64,000 nt of DNA from an uncultured Bacilli bacterium (GTDB lineage: Bacteria > Bacillota_I > Bacilli_A > RF39 > UBA660): NCBI GenBank assembly GCA_934096985.1, contig CAKONC010000004.1, positions 1 through 64,000 of the forward strand, read 5' to 3'. Positions 9,196-16,346 of the stretch are shown here, piece after piece. The position numbers and the translations under genes are program-made. The first letter of the stretch is position 1. Every line of letters starts with the position of its first letter. The notes beneath the pieces are model-generated. The model did no database searches and had not been told where the DNA came from. It worked only from the letters and a program-made list of their open reading frames with translations.

Positions 9196-9493
9196 CACGA
9201 ACACACCAACCCTTCCAATAATATTTTTTTCTATTTGTGTAATAATCAAGTATATTGTTTAAAAGTTGCATTACATTATGATAATTTCTAACTGGTAATA
9301 CTAATCCAGTAGCAATTAATAATGGTATTATGCTAATTATAAGTTCCACAGTAGTGGGATTTTTTAATATAACTAGCATAATAATCGTAATAAACGCTCC
9401 AATTAAACATACTATTAAGTCTGGCCAAGTAAAGAATCCAAATATTAATTGAGACTTTTTACTATTAGCAGGTACTAAATATTGATTTTGCAT
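9179..9493 (-). CDS. PrgI/VirB3-like small membrane protein
   Basis: 104 residues. A short N-terminal segment (LVPANSKKSQLIFGFFTWPDL) leads into two close membrane helices at about 27-45 and 50-68, then a basic tail with a Trp-rich end. The arrangement matches PrgI-family proteins, the VirB3 counterpart of Gram-positive T4SSs, which precede VirB4. The start is ATG with AAAGGAGG 9 bases upstream. The end overlaps the VirB4 N-terminal ORF by about 17 bases, consistent with coupled translation. Confidence 0.8.
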   Translation of the reverse strand: MQNQYLVPANSKKSQLIFGFFTWPDLIVCLIGAFITIIMLVILKNPTTVELIISIIPLLIATGLVLPVRNYHNVMQLLNNILDYYTNRKKYYWKGWCVRDDADE

Positions 9494-9513
9494 TAACTAG
9501 TCCTCCTTTTAAA

Positions 9514-11832
9514 TTATTTTATCTTGTCATTGAAATTAGATGAAGCACTGCTTGCCCTGTATCCAGGGGAATTTTTTTGTTGTTGTTTTTGCTTAGCAAC
9601 TTGGTCAAGTAAACCATCAATTTCTTTAATTTCTTGATCAATGTTACGTTTTGTTCTTTCATTAGCTGAATTTTTAGCATCAAGTTGAAGATTTATGCTG
9701 CCAGCTTCTTTTGAAACCGCATCAAGCAAATCCCAACCTTCTAAACCATTAATCATTGCATTTCTAGTGGCCCTGTCGATTTCATTTCCATCAGCATCAT
9801 GCATCGTTCCGGCATTGAAATCTGCAAGGAATTTATCGTAATTTGCTTTAATTTTACCGCTCTTATCGACGTCTACTCCATTATATTGAGTACCTGTTGC
9901 AGCAGCTGTAACATAGTTTTCAACCATGCTCTTTTGCGTTTCAGCAAGTTTAATAGCTGCAGCTTGATATGCTTCATTAGATATTGCACCATTTTTATAA
10001 GAGTTATCCAATTGTTCCTTTAAAGAAGTGTAATTACCAGTTAAATCAAGCATAGTCTGTCTATTATTAATAGCAGCGCGTCGTTCTTCATATTCTGCTA
10101 AACTCATATCTGAACCTGGTCTTGTATAGATTTCATCAAGATTTTCTAAATCTTCAGCTCTTTGCTGTTCAGTATAGCCAGTTGAAACTTGCAAAGTTTC
10201 CAATATTTTTGAATCAGCTTTACTTAAATCAGAAATTGCAGCACTTTTTATTGCATCCTGTGTAGAAGTCAAAATCTCATTATTAGATTTTGCATCTATA
10301 TTCTTTCTCATAGCATCGGTAATTTGTGATGTCTTAAGATTTAGTTTATCCTTGTCTTCATTTTGTTGCTTTACAAAATCTGGAGTAGCATCAATTACAT
10401 TTCCATCTTTATCGGTAATTGTATATGTTCCATTTTCTATTGCGTGATCTGCTGCTTCTTTCGAAGTTTCAAATCCAAACATTCTGCGCATTCTATCAAC
10501 AGCTAAAGAAGATGTTGTAGCACCCTCATGTTCAGCTTCTATTCTATTTCTTCTTCTAGTTGCTTCTTGTCCAATTGCAGTAAAGTCTTTATTTTTAATT
10601 CCTCGATTCATTCCTCTAAAAAATGATACAGGATTACCATGACCAGCTATTGCTGCGCCAACAGCAGAACCAGTAACATACGGCATACTAGCTTTAAATT
10701 TGTCGGCAATTCCAAGTTTCATATCACCATCACCAATACCAAATAAATCACTCAATAATTTTGGAGCTTCATGAACAAAGGAAATAATGCCAAGTATTAG
10801 GAAAACTGTACCAAACAAATTCAGTATAATGTTTCCCGTTCCTGCAGAAGAATCTCCAAATAAATTAACAGTTGCAACTAAAGAAATTAAATATACACCA
10901 AAATTCATTACTAGTACTCTTGTAAAAACTCCCATAAAAGTAGACATAGTATTTTTTAACCATTTTTTATATATATCATCCATTTTAGGTATAGCCATAC
11001 AAATAAATGCAAGTGGTGCAATTATTTGAAAAAATGCAAGTTTACATACCCTAACCCCTAAATCGAAACAAAAACTAACTATAACATATAATAAAAAGCA
11101 TCCAACAATTAGTGCAAGTAACCAGTCACAACTGACTTCACCATCATACCAGTTATTAGCAAAAGCTCTAAATCCCGCAAAGGAACCAGTTGCACTAGCA
11201 AAAGCTTTTACTTCAGCAAAAGTACAGCTTTTCTTTTTTTTACAATTTAAAACCGCTTCTTCACCAGCAGGAGTATATCTAGTAATTACACCTAGTGCAG
11301 TAGAGTTTTTGAGTGCTTTGTCTGCTGCTTCATCATTACCAGTTTCATTTGTAAAAAACGGCAAATAAGTATTAACGCTCATTATTATTCCACCATTTTT
11401 ATTACCAACAGCTCCTCTTTGTGAACCATTATTTACCTGACCAGTAAATATACCACCAATAACGCCAGATCTTAGCACAGTACTTTGAAGACCATAAGCA
11501 AATGAAAATATTGAAGGACATAAAATAATTAAAACTATTGCTGTAACAAATTTTATTAAAACTTGTTTCCCATCAATTCCTTTAGAGCTTCCATCTGGAT
11601 CAACAATTTTAAGAAGAATTGCATATGCTAAAACGAAAAGCATAACAACTGCAATTATTCTATATATATTTGTAGTTAAAGATTTATAAGCTGATTCATT
11701 AAAAATATTAGTTTCAGCAAGTTGTAAAAAAATTCTATAAACTATATTAACAAATTTAAATGGTATTGTTGATAAGGAAATTAGCATTCCATTAAACCAG
11801 CCTACAATTTCGGACCAACCTAAAATTAACAT
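9514..11832 (-). CDS. VirB6/TrbL-like polytopic channel protein
   Basis: 772 residues. The first 370 residues hold seven or so hydrophobic helices, including an amphipathic start (GWSEIVGWFNGMLISL) and a long external loop at about 125-225. The remaining 400 residues are hydrophilic, charged and Gln/Asp/Ala-rich, probably a cytoplasmic coiled coil. This is the usual form of VirB6-like proteins in Gram-positive conjugation loci. The start is ATG with AAGGAAGTGAT upstream. It lies 15 bases after the VirB2-like gene and 21 before the PrgI gene. Confidence 0.82.
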   Translation of the reverse strand: MLILGWSEIVGWFNGMLISLSTIPFKFVNIVYRIFLQLAETNIFNESAYKSLTTNIYRIIAVVMLFVLAYAILLKIVDPDGSSKGIDGKQVLIKFVTAIVLIILCPSIFSFAYGLQSTVLRSGVIGGIFTGQVNNGSQRGAVGNKNGGIIMSVNTYLPFFTNETGNDEAADKALKNSTALGVITRYTPAGEEAVLNCKKKKSCTFAEVKAFASATGSFAGFRAFANNWYDGEVSCDWLLALIVGCFLLYVIVSFCFDLGVRVCKLAFFQIIAPLAFICMAIPKMDDIYKKWLKNTMSTFMGVFTRVLVMNFGVYLISLVATVNLFGDSSAGTGNIILNLFGTVFLILGIISFVHEAPKLLSDLFGIGDGDMKLGIADKFKASMPYVTGSAVGAAIAGHGNPVSFFRGMNRGIKNKDFTAIGQEATRRRNRIEAEHEGATTSSLAVDRMRRMFGFETSKEAADHAIENGTYTITDKDGNVIDATPDFVKQQNEDKDKLNLKTSQITDAMRKNIDAKSNNEILTSTQDAIKSAAISDLSKADSKILETLQVSTGYTEQQRAEDLENLDEIYTRPGSDMSLAEYEERRAAINNRQTMLDLTGNYTSLKEQLDNSYKNGAISNEAYQAAAIKLAETQKSMVENYVTAAATGTQYNGVDVDKSGKIKANYDKFLADFNAGTMHDADGNEIDRATRNAMINGLEGWDLLDAVSKEAGSINLQLDAKNSANERTKRNIDQEIKEIDGLLDQVAKQKQQQKNSPGYRASSASSNFNDKIK

Positions 11833-11846
11833 TATTTATCACTTCC

Positions 11847-12398
11847 TTAATTTGGTATATCTATAGTAATTACATTACGGGGTTTTGATGACTGTTTATC
11901 TTTTGGCTTTCTATTGCAAGAAACTCCAGGACAAGAGCAATAATCAAGTAAGCACTTACTACAAGCTTGAAATTCACTTTTTACTTCATCAGCTCCATTT
12001 ATTAAACTAATCATTGCAGATAATACTGATGGTAATAAAAAGACACATACACCGATAACAAGTTTGAAAATAAATCCAGTTAATGCTTTTGAAAATGCTG
12101 ATTGATCATCCGCTATAAAAGCATTAAACAACGAAACCATACCAATTATAATAAGAATAACTGGAACTACAATCTTAACAATTATTAAACCAATAGAAGC
12201 TATTTTAAGAAGTTTTACAACATTTTCGTTAGTACACGTAAAAGCATCCAATCCATCCTGTATTTTATCTTCTAAATTATCATCTAAAATCAAACTAAAT
12301 GAATTATTAGCATTCATAACAAATACATTTTTTGCATATGTTACTTTTGTAAAAGTAAAAAAACTACAAAGTAACATAAATAGTTTAAGTATTTTCAT
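11847..12398 (-). CDS. VirB2-like two-helix protein with signal peptide
   Basis: 183 residues from the ATG at 12398, which directly precedes a signal peptide (MKILKLFMLLCSFFTF, cleavage after VTYA). Upstream ATG and TTG codons exist but lack ribosome sites. Two hydrophobic helices (about 76-98 and 114-137) are joined by a short charged loop (ADDQSAFSKALTG), followed by a Cys-rich tail with CSKCLLDYCSC. This is the VirB2/TrbC pilin or pore-subunit layout. The helix-loop-helix unit resembles the C-terminal module of the two plus-strand genes beyond the divergent intergenic region. It heads the transfer operon. Confidence 0.68.
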   Translation of the reverse strand: MKILKLFMLLCSFFTFTKVTYAKNVFVMNANNSFSLILDDNLEDKIQDGLDAFTCTNENVVKLLKIASIGLIIVKIVVPVILIIIGMVSLFNAFIADDQSAFSKALTGFIFKLVIGVCVFLLPSVLSAMISLINGADEVKSEFQACSKCLLDYCSCPGVSCNRKPKDKQSSKPRNVITIDIPN

Positions 12399-12625
12399 TT
12401 TCAAACATACCACCATATAAATTATATAATATTTAATGTTAATTAGCAATAAAATAATGTAGATTAAAATTAATAATATTGACCCGTGTTAAATTTATTT
12501 TATATAACTATGTTGTAAAGCTATCTTTAATTGTGACATACATGTAATTATTAAAATATTTTTAATAAATGTATTTTAATTACTATTTTAGTATGATATC
12601 ATATTTATAGAATAGGATGACTGAT

Positions 12626-13789
12626 ATGAAAAATTATTTTAAATATACTTTTATTTTATTTTTGCTAGTTCTTTGCATTAATGATGCTTATGCTGACGAC
12701 GTAAAATTTACATGTGTTTATGAAGATTTTCAAATTAATAAAAATACTGGTGGTGAAAAATATGGTAAAGGTCTTCAGGTGGATGTATATGATAGTAAAG
12801 TAATTGCCTGGGCAACATATATTGACGATGATGGTAGTTCTAAACAATGTAACTTAAATGATGATGAAGATTGTAAATATTTCTTAGATTTATGGGAGCT
12901 GCCAAGTTTTCAGCTACAGATGGTATTAAATGAACCAAGTAGCTTTTATAATGATAATACGCCTTATTGCCCTAATGTGGTAGTTGACAGAGGCAAAGAA
13001 AGTGAAATGATTTATGTAACTTTTGGTGAAACAAAACTCACACAATACACAACTACACATTATCCAAAAAAAACATGGCCCCATGGTGAACCTAGCAATA
13101 ATGATGAAAACATTTTAGAATGTACAAAGGAAAAAGGTTACTCATACAGTTTTTCTACTAGTGAGGTACCAGATGCCGCATACGAGCAAATAAACTTTGA
13201 ATTTCTCAAAAAGAAAAGTGGAGACATTATAATTAGAATTAATTATGGAAATGATGCATCAAATTGGGACACTATCACTGCAGGCTCTAGTAACACTAAA
13301 GAATTACAATTTGGTATGCCATCAGTTCCTAAAGTAACATTTGATAAATTTGGTACTTTTGATACTTGTCCTAAACAATCAGATTTATCTTTTTGTGAGG
13401 CTGATATAGCTGGTGAAGATTTTAAGACATATACACTGACTTTAAATAGCGCTGTGTGTAAAAATACTAGTACAAAAATTCCCGGTTATGATAATAAAAT
13501 TGATGCTCCAAAGGAGTTGGGCTGTGAAAGTATTTTTAAAGGTGACTTACAAACATATATGGAAAAGATTTTTAGCATTATGAAATATGCTGGAATTGTA
13601 TTTTGTATTGGATTTTCTATTGCGGACTTTGTTAAAGCTATTTTAGATGAAGACAAAGGTGCTTTAAATAAAATTGCTAAAAAAGTTGTAACAAGATTAT
13701 TTCTTGTAGCTTTATTATTTTTCTTACCAACGATAGTTAATTTTGTTGTAAAAATTATTGATGACAATGCTTGTACTATCGATTTTTAA
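12626..13789 (+). CDS. Secreted ectodomain protein ending in a VirB2-like two-helix module (copy 1)
   Basis: 387 residues from the second ATG; AGGATGA lies 5 bases before it (the first ATG at 12617 is part of that ribosome site). A signal peptide (to about residue 24, NDAYADD) precedes an outer region of about 270 residues rich in Cys, Asp and Tyr. The last 88 residues form a cytoplasm-spanning pair of helices: SIMKYAGIVFCIGFSIADFV, a DEDKGALNKIAKK loop, and LFLVALLFFLPTIVNFVV. This module resembles the VirB2-like protein at 11847-12398 and is nearly identical to the next gene's end. Function is inferred to be surface display through the T4SS or a pilus-associated adhesin. Confidence 0.72.
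   Translation: MKNYFKYTFILFLLVLCINDAYADDVKFTCVYEDFQINKNTGGEKYGKGLQVDVYDSKVIAWATYIDDDGSSKQCNLNDDEDCKYFLDLWELPSFQLQMVLNEPSSFYNDNTPYCPNVVVDRGKESEMIYVTFGETKLTQYTTTHYPKKTWPHGEPSNNDENILECTKEKGYSYSFSTSEVPDAAYEQINFEFLKKKSGDIIIRINYGNDASNWDTITAGSSNTKELQFGMPSVPKVTFDKFGTFDTCPKQSDLSFCEADIAGEDFKTYTLTLNSAVCKNTSTKIPGYDNKIDAPKELGCESIFKGDLQTYMEKIFSIMKYAGIVFCIGFSIADFVKAILDEDKGALNKIAKKVVTRLFLVALLFFLPTIVNFVVKIIDDNACTIDF
13523..13696 (+). repeat. 174-bp perfect direct repeat, copy 1 (VirB2-like module)
   Basis: Compared base by base with 14628-14801, this stretch has no mismatch, third codon positions included, and the offset is 1105 bases. Identity stops sharply at both ends while protein similarity continues. 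That implies recent duplication or gene conversion limited to the membrane module. Confidence 0.95.
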
Positions 13790-13818
13790 ATACTGGTTTA
13801 TTAGTCAGTATTTTTTTA
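13788..13818 (+). terminator. Terminator between the tandem ectodomain genes
   Basis: AAATACTG and CAGTATTT (13788-13795 and 13806-13813) form an 8-bp stem with a 10-base loop, followed by more T. It separates the two paralogous genes, so each probably has its own promoter. Confidence 0.65.
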
Positions 13819-13853
13819 TTTCAATATTATATTTTATTTGATATAATTAGACT

Positions 13854-14894
13854 ATGAAGAAATTTTTTATTTTATTTTTAAGTTTATTTTATATAATGTG
13901 TATCAATGTTTTTGCAGACGAAACAGACGAAATATGTTCGACAAATAAAACTGGGGATCAAGAAAGGCTACTATGTACTTTTACCATGGAAGACAAAACA
14001 TGTTTTGTTACTATAACTAGAACATTAAATTCTGCTACTCCGCCAAGACTAGTTATTGATGGTGTAAAGCAAAACGATATTTCTAAAACTAGTTATACAT
14101 GCAATAGTGATATAACATTTAGTTTAAATATTCCTTTAAATAAAGGATTAAATGGATTTGATCAAGTATCTGTATCAGGTAGTTCATCAAGTGGCATATA
14201 TAAAATAACCGGTTTAGAAGCGTATTCAGCTAATTCGCCAAAAGTAAAATGTGCCGGGCCAGATTATAATATTATCGTCGATGAAGAAGATGGATGGGTT
14301 TGTAAAATTGAAATATATGCAGATGAAAACAACAACGTTATTATGAAATATGGTGACCAAGAGGCAACTAATCCTACTAAGAAAAAAAATAATTCATCAT
14401 ACATATGCTCTTATGCCGGTGATTCTGAAACATTCACTCTAAGTAAAGACATGAAACAAGGTGAATTAACCGATACATCTAAATGTCCAAAGATTAATAC
14501 ATCAGCCAAAACTGAAGCTGATAACGTAGGTCAAGATAATCAAACTCCAGAACGAGATTCTGATAATGATGCAGACACTAATATACCTGGATATAATCAT
14601 GATGTTGATAGGCCTAAAGAACTAAGTTGTGAAAGTATTTTTAAAGGTGACTTACAAACATATATGGAAAAGATTTTTAGCATTATGAAATATGCTGGAA
14701 TTGTATTTTGTATTGGATTTTCTATTGCGGACTTTGTTAAAGCTATTTTAGATGAAGACAAAGGTGCTTTAAATAAAATTGCTAAAAAAGTTGTAACAAG
14801 ACTTCTTCTTGTGGCATTATTATTCTTCTTACCAACAATTGTTAATTTTGTAGTAAAGATTATTGATGAAAATGCTTGTACCATTAATTTTTAA
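13854..14894 (+). CDS. Secreted ectodomain protein ending in a VirB2-like two-helix module (copy 2)
   Basis: 346 residues. The signal peptide MKKFFILFLSLFYIMCINVFA is followed by a Cys-containing outer region of about 235 residues unlike that of copy 1, then a PGYNHDVDRPKELSCESIF linker and the shared two-helix end (last 88 residues, only a few changes from copy 1). The outer domain is Ser/Thr/Asn-rich with paired Cys, likely disulfide-bonded. The shared anchor with divergent outer parts suggests a common membrane or pilus partner and different ligands. Function is not known. Confidence 0.72.
   Translation: MKKFFILFLSLFYIMCINVFADETDEICSTNKTGDQERLLCTFTMEDKTCFVTITRTLNSATPPRLVIDGVKQNDISKTSYTCNSDITFSLNIPLNKGLNGFDQVSVSGSSSSGIYKITGLEAYSANSPKVKCAGPDYNIIVDEEDGWVCKIEIYADENNNVIMKYGDQEATNPTKKKNNSSYICSYAGDSETFTLSKDMKQGELTDTSKCPKINTSAKTEADNVGQDNQTPERDSDNDADTNIPGYNHDVDRPKELSCESIFKGDLQTYMEKIFSIMKYAGIVFCIGFSIADFVKAILDEDKGALNKIAKKVVTRLLLVALLFFLPTIVNFVVKIIDENACTINF
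14628..14801 (+). repeat. 174-bp perfect direct repeat, copy 2 (VirB2-like module)
   Basis: The second copy of the repeat at 13523-13696. It covers the start of the membrane module through the first bases of the second helix. Confidence 0.95.
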
Positions 14895-14900
14895 AATAAA

Positions 14901-14935
14901 AAAACTAATTAGTATTTAACTTTCTAATTAGTTTT
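14901..14935. terminator. Bidirectional terminator between convergent genes
   Basis: AAAACTAATTAG and CTAATTAGTTTT form a perfect 12-bp stem with an 11-base loop and T runs on both sides. It ends the plus-strand ectodomain genes and the minus-strand small gene at 14934. Confidence 0.85.
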
Positions 14936-15047
14936 ATTTTGTCTTTGTACTTTTTTTCTTATTTGGAACTAGTTTAACTTTAACACCTTTATATCTAGCA
15001 AATTCATATTTAACGCCTTCAGGTAAATTTTTCTTTAATTTTTTCAT
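14934..15047 (-). CDS. Small basic protein, 37 residues
   Basis: The ORF from ATG 15047 encodes 37 residues with about 14 Lys/Arg (begins MKKLKKNLPEGVKYEF). The ribosome site AAGGAGTG lies 6 bases upstream and its stop falls within the terminator stem. The strong ribosome site, its own terminator and codon use like the neighbours support a real gene. It may bind nucleic acid or membrane; I do not recognise it. Confidence 0.6.
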   Translation of the reverse strand: MKKLKKNLPEGVKYEFARYKGVKVKLVPNKKKSTKTK

Positions 15048-15103
15048 AATTTCACTCCTTGCAGCAAGATTATAGCATAAATTAATACATTTATACAAGT
15101 AGT

Positions 15104-15349
15104 TTATTGATTTCTATTATTAATTGTTTTAAAAATATCTCTTTGATGATCATCTTTATTATTACTAATAGTTTTACCACTGTCCCTATTTTTTTCAAAA
15201 TTATTTATTTGAAAATTGGCTTCATTTATTTGTGATTTTAATTTTTGCATTCGAATTAATGAGCTATTTTGTTTACTACTATTTGCTAGTTTAGTTAATT
15301 CATTTTCCATACTAAATTTTCTGTTTTTTAAATAATCTATTTTATCCAT
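15104..15349 (-). CDS. Small coiled-coil protein of unknown function
   Basis: 81 residues, polar, with a predicted helical coiled coil from about 3 to 55 and a disordered Asn/Asp/Lys tail. AAAGGA lies 7 bases before the ATG. It begins 12 bases after the pentapeptide-repeat gene ends, so the two are probably cotranscribed. Confidence 0.55.
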   Translation of the reverse strand: MDKIDYLKNRKFSMENELTKLANSSKQNSSLIRMQKLKSQINEANFQINNFEKNRDSGKTISNNKDDHQRDIFKTINNRNQ

Positions 15350-15361
15350 ACTTTGTCCTTT

Positions 15362-15988
15362 CTATATAAATTTTACTCCAAGCATTCCCACAATAAATTG
15401 ACTTTGTAAAGGATCTATTACTATACCCTTTAATGAAATACTATCAAAAATAATATTTCTTATATCTGATGAAGAAAAATCCACATCTTTTAAATTAACA
15501 TTAAAAAATTCTGCTTTGTCAAAAATATTTTTATAAAAATTAATATTTTTTATTTTGCTATCAATAAAATAACATTCTGCCAAATTAGAATTTTCTATTA
15601 ATAATTTATTAATAAATGAACCTGAATAATTTGTATACTTTAATAAAGTATTATCAATGTAAACATCTTTTATACTTGAATCAATAAAACTTACACCAAG
15701 CAATTTTGAATTTATAAATTCACACCTCTCAATTAATTTTTCACTAAAATTTTTATTAGACAAATCACATGATTTAAAAATACAATCAATTAAATTAACT
15801 CCAATTAACTCTATATTAGTAAAATCAATATTTTCAAATATGCAGGAATCAAAGTCAATATCTTTAATAATTAATTTCCTATTAGATTCACAATTAATTT
15901 TTACATTATTAAAACTTTTATTTTTTAAGCATTCATCAAATGAAGATTCAATGCACTTTGTTATCATTGGTTTAACTATTTTCATCAT
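15362..15988 (-). CDS. Pentapeptide-repeat protein, possibly Qnr/MfpA-like
   Basis: About 208 residues from ATG 15988 (a TTG at 16006 is possible; neither has a clear ribosome site). From residue 20 onward the sequence runs in five-residue periods with Leu, Ile or Phe at the centre (for example CIFENIDFTNIELIGVNL), giving a right-handed quadrilateral helix. The last segment (LQSQFIVGMLGVKF) resembles the C-terminal dimer helix of Qnr-type gyrase protectors, whose total length (about 218) is also close. Gyrase protection is an inference; other pentapeptide proteins have unrelated roles. Confidence 0.62.
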   Translation of the reverse strand: MMKIVKPMITKCIESSFDECLKNKSFNNVKINCESNRKLIIKDIDFDSCIFENIDFTNIELIGVNLIDCIFKSCDLSNKNFSEKLIERCEFINSKLLGVSFIDSSIKDVYIDNTLLKYTNYSGSFINKLLIENSNLAECYFIDSKIKNINFYKNIFDKAEFFNVNLKDVDFSSSDIRNIIFDSISLKGIVIDPLQSQFIVGMLGVKFI

Positions 15989-16045
15989 ATTTTTAGGATA
16001 ACACAATTCTAAATTAAATACTAGATTTTTTTGCCAATATATGTA

Positions 16046-16059
16046 TTCAAAATTTGAAC
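16046..16059. promoter_or_regulatory. Inverted repeat upstream of the ribbon-helix-helix gene, possible operator
   Basis: TTCAAA-A-TTTGAA lies within an imperfect longer palindrome (ATG..TTCAAAATTTGAA..CAT) about 60 bases before the RHH start, with TATAAT near 16090. An RHH protein often represses its own gene from such a site. Binding is inferred. Confidence 0.3.
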
Positions 16060-16115
16060 ATATTAATAATATCGGAGAAAGAATACAATATAATTATATG
16101 TGAAGGAGAAATTCT

Positions 16116-16337
16116 ATGGTAAAATTTCAGCCATTTAAAAATGAAAAAGTCGTAATAACAATAAGAATTGATAGTGAAAAACTTGAAATGATTGATAAGT
16201 TAGCTACAAAAATAGATATAAGTAGAAATGAATTTATTAATCAATGTCTTGATTATGCCATAAATAATTTAGATAAAGACGATAAAAAGGATAATAAAAC
16301 TGAAGATAGCAATATAAAAACCGATAAAATAATGTAA
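16116..16337 (+). CDS. Ribbon-helix-helix (CopG-like) DNA-binding protein
   Basis: 73 residues. A basic strand (KVVITIRIDSEKLEMID) is followed by a helix-turn-helix pair (KIDISRNEFINQCLDYAINN), the RHH fold of CopG/Arc/MetJ repressors, then a charged tail. GAAGGAG lies 7 bases before the ATG. It is a lone plus-strand gene with its own terminator. No toxin partner is next to it. Confidence 0.75.
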   Translation: MVKFQPFKNEKVVITIRIDSEKLEMIDKLATKIDISRNEFINQCLDYAINNLDKDDKKDNKTEDSNIKTDKIM

Positions 16338-16346
16338 TCGGTTTAT
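16318..16346. terminator. Terminator shared by the RHH gene and the gene at 16343-18475
   Basis: AAACCGAT and ATCGGTTT form an 8-bp stem with an 11-base loop, T-rich on the plus side and A-rich on the other. It lies between two convergent genes and overlaps the end of both. Confidence 0.7.
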
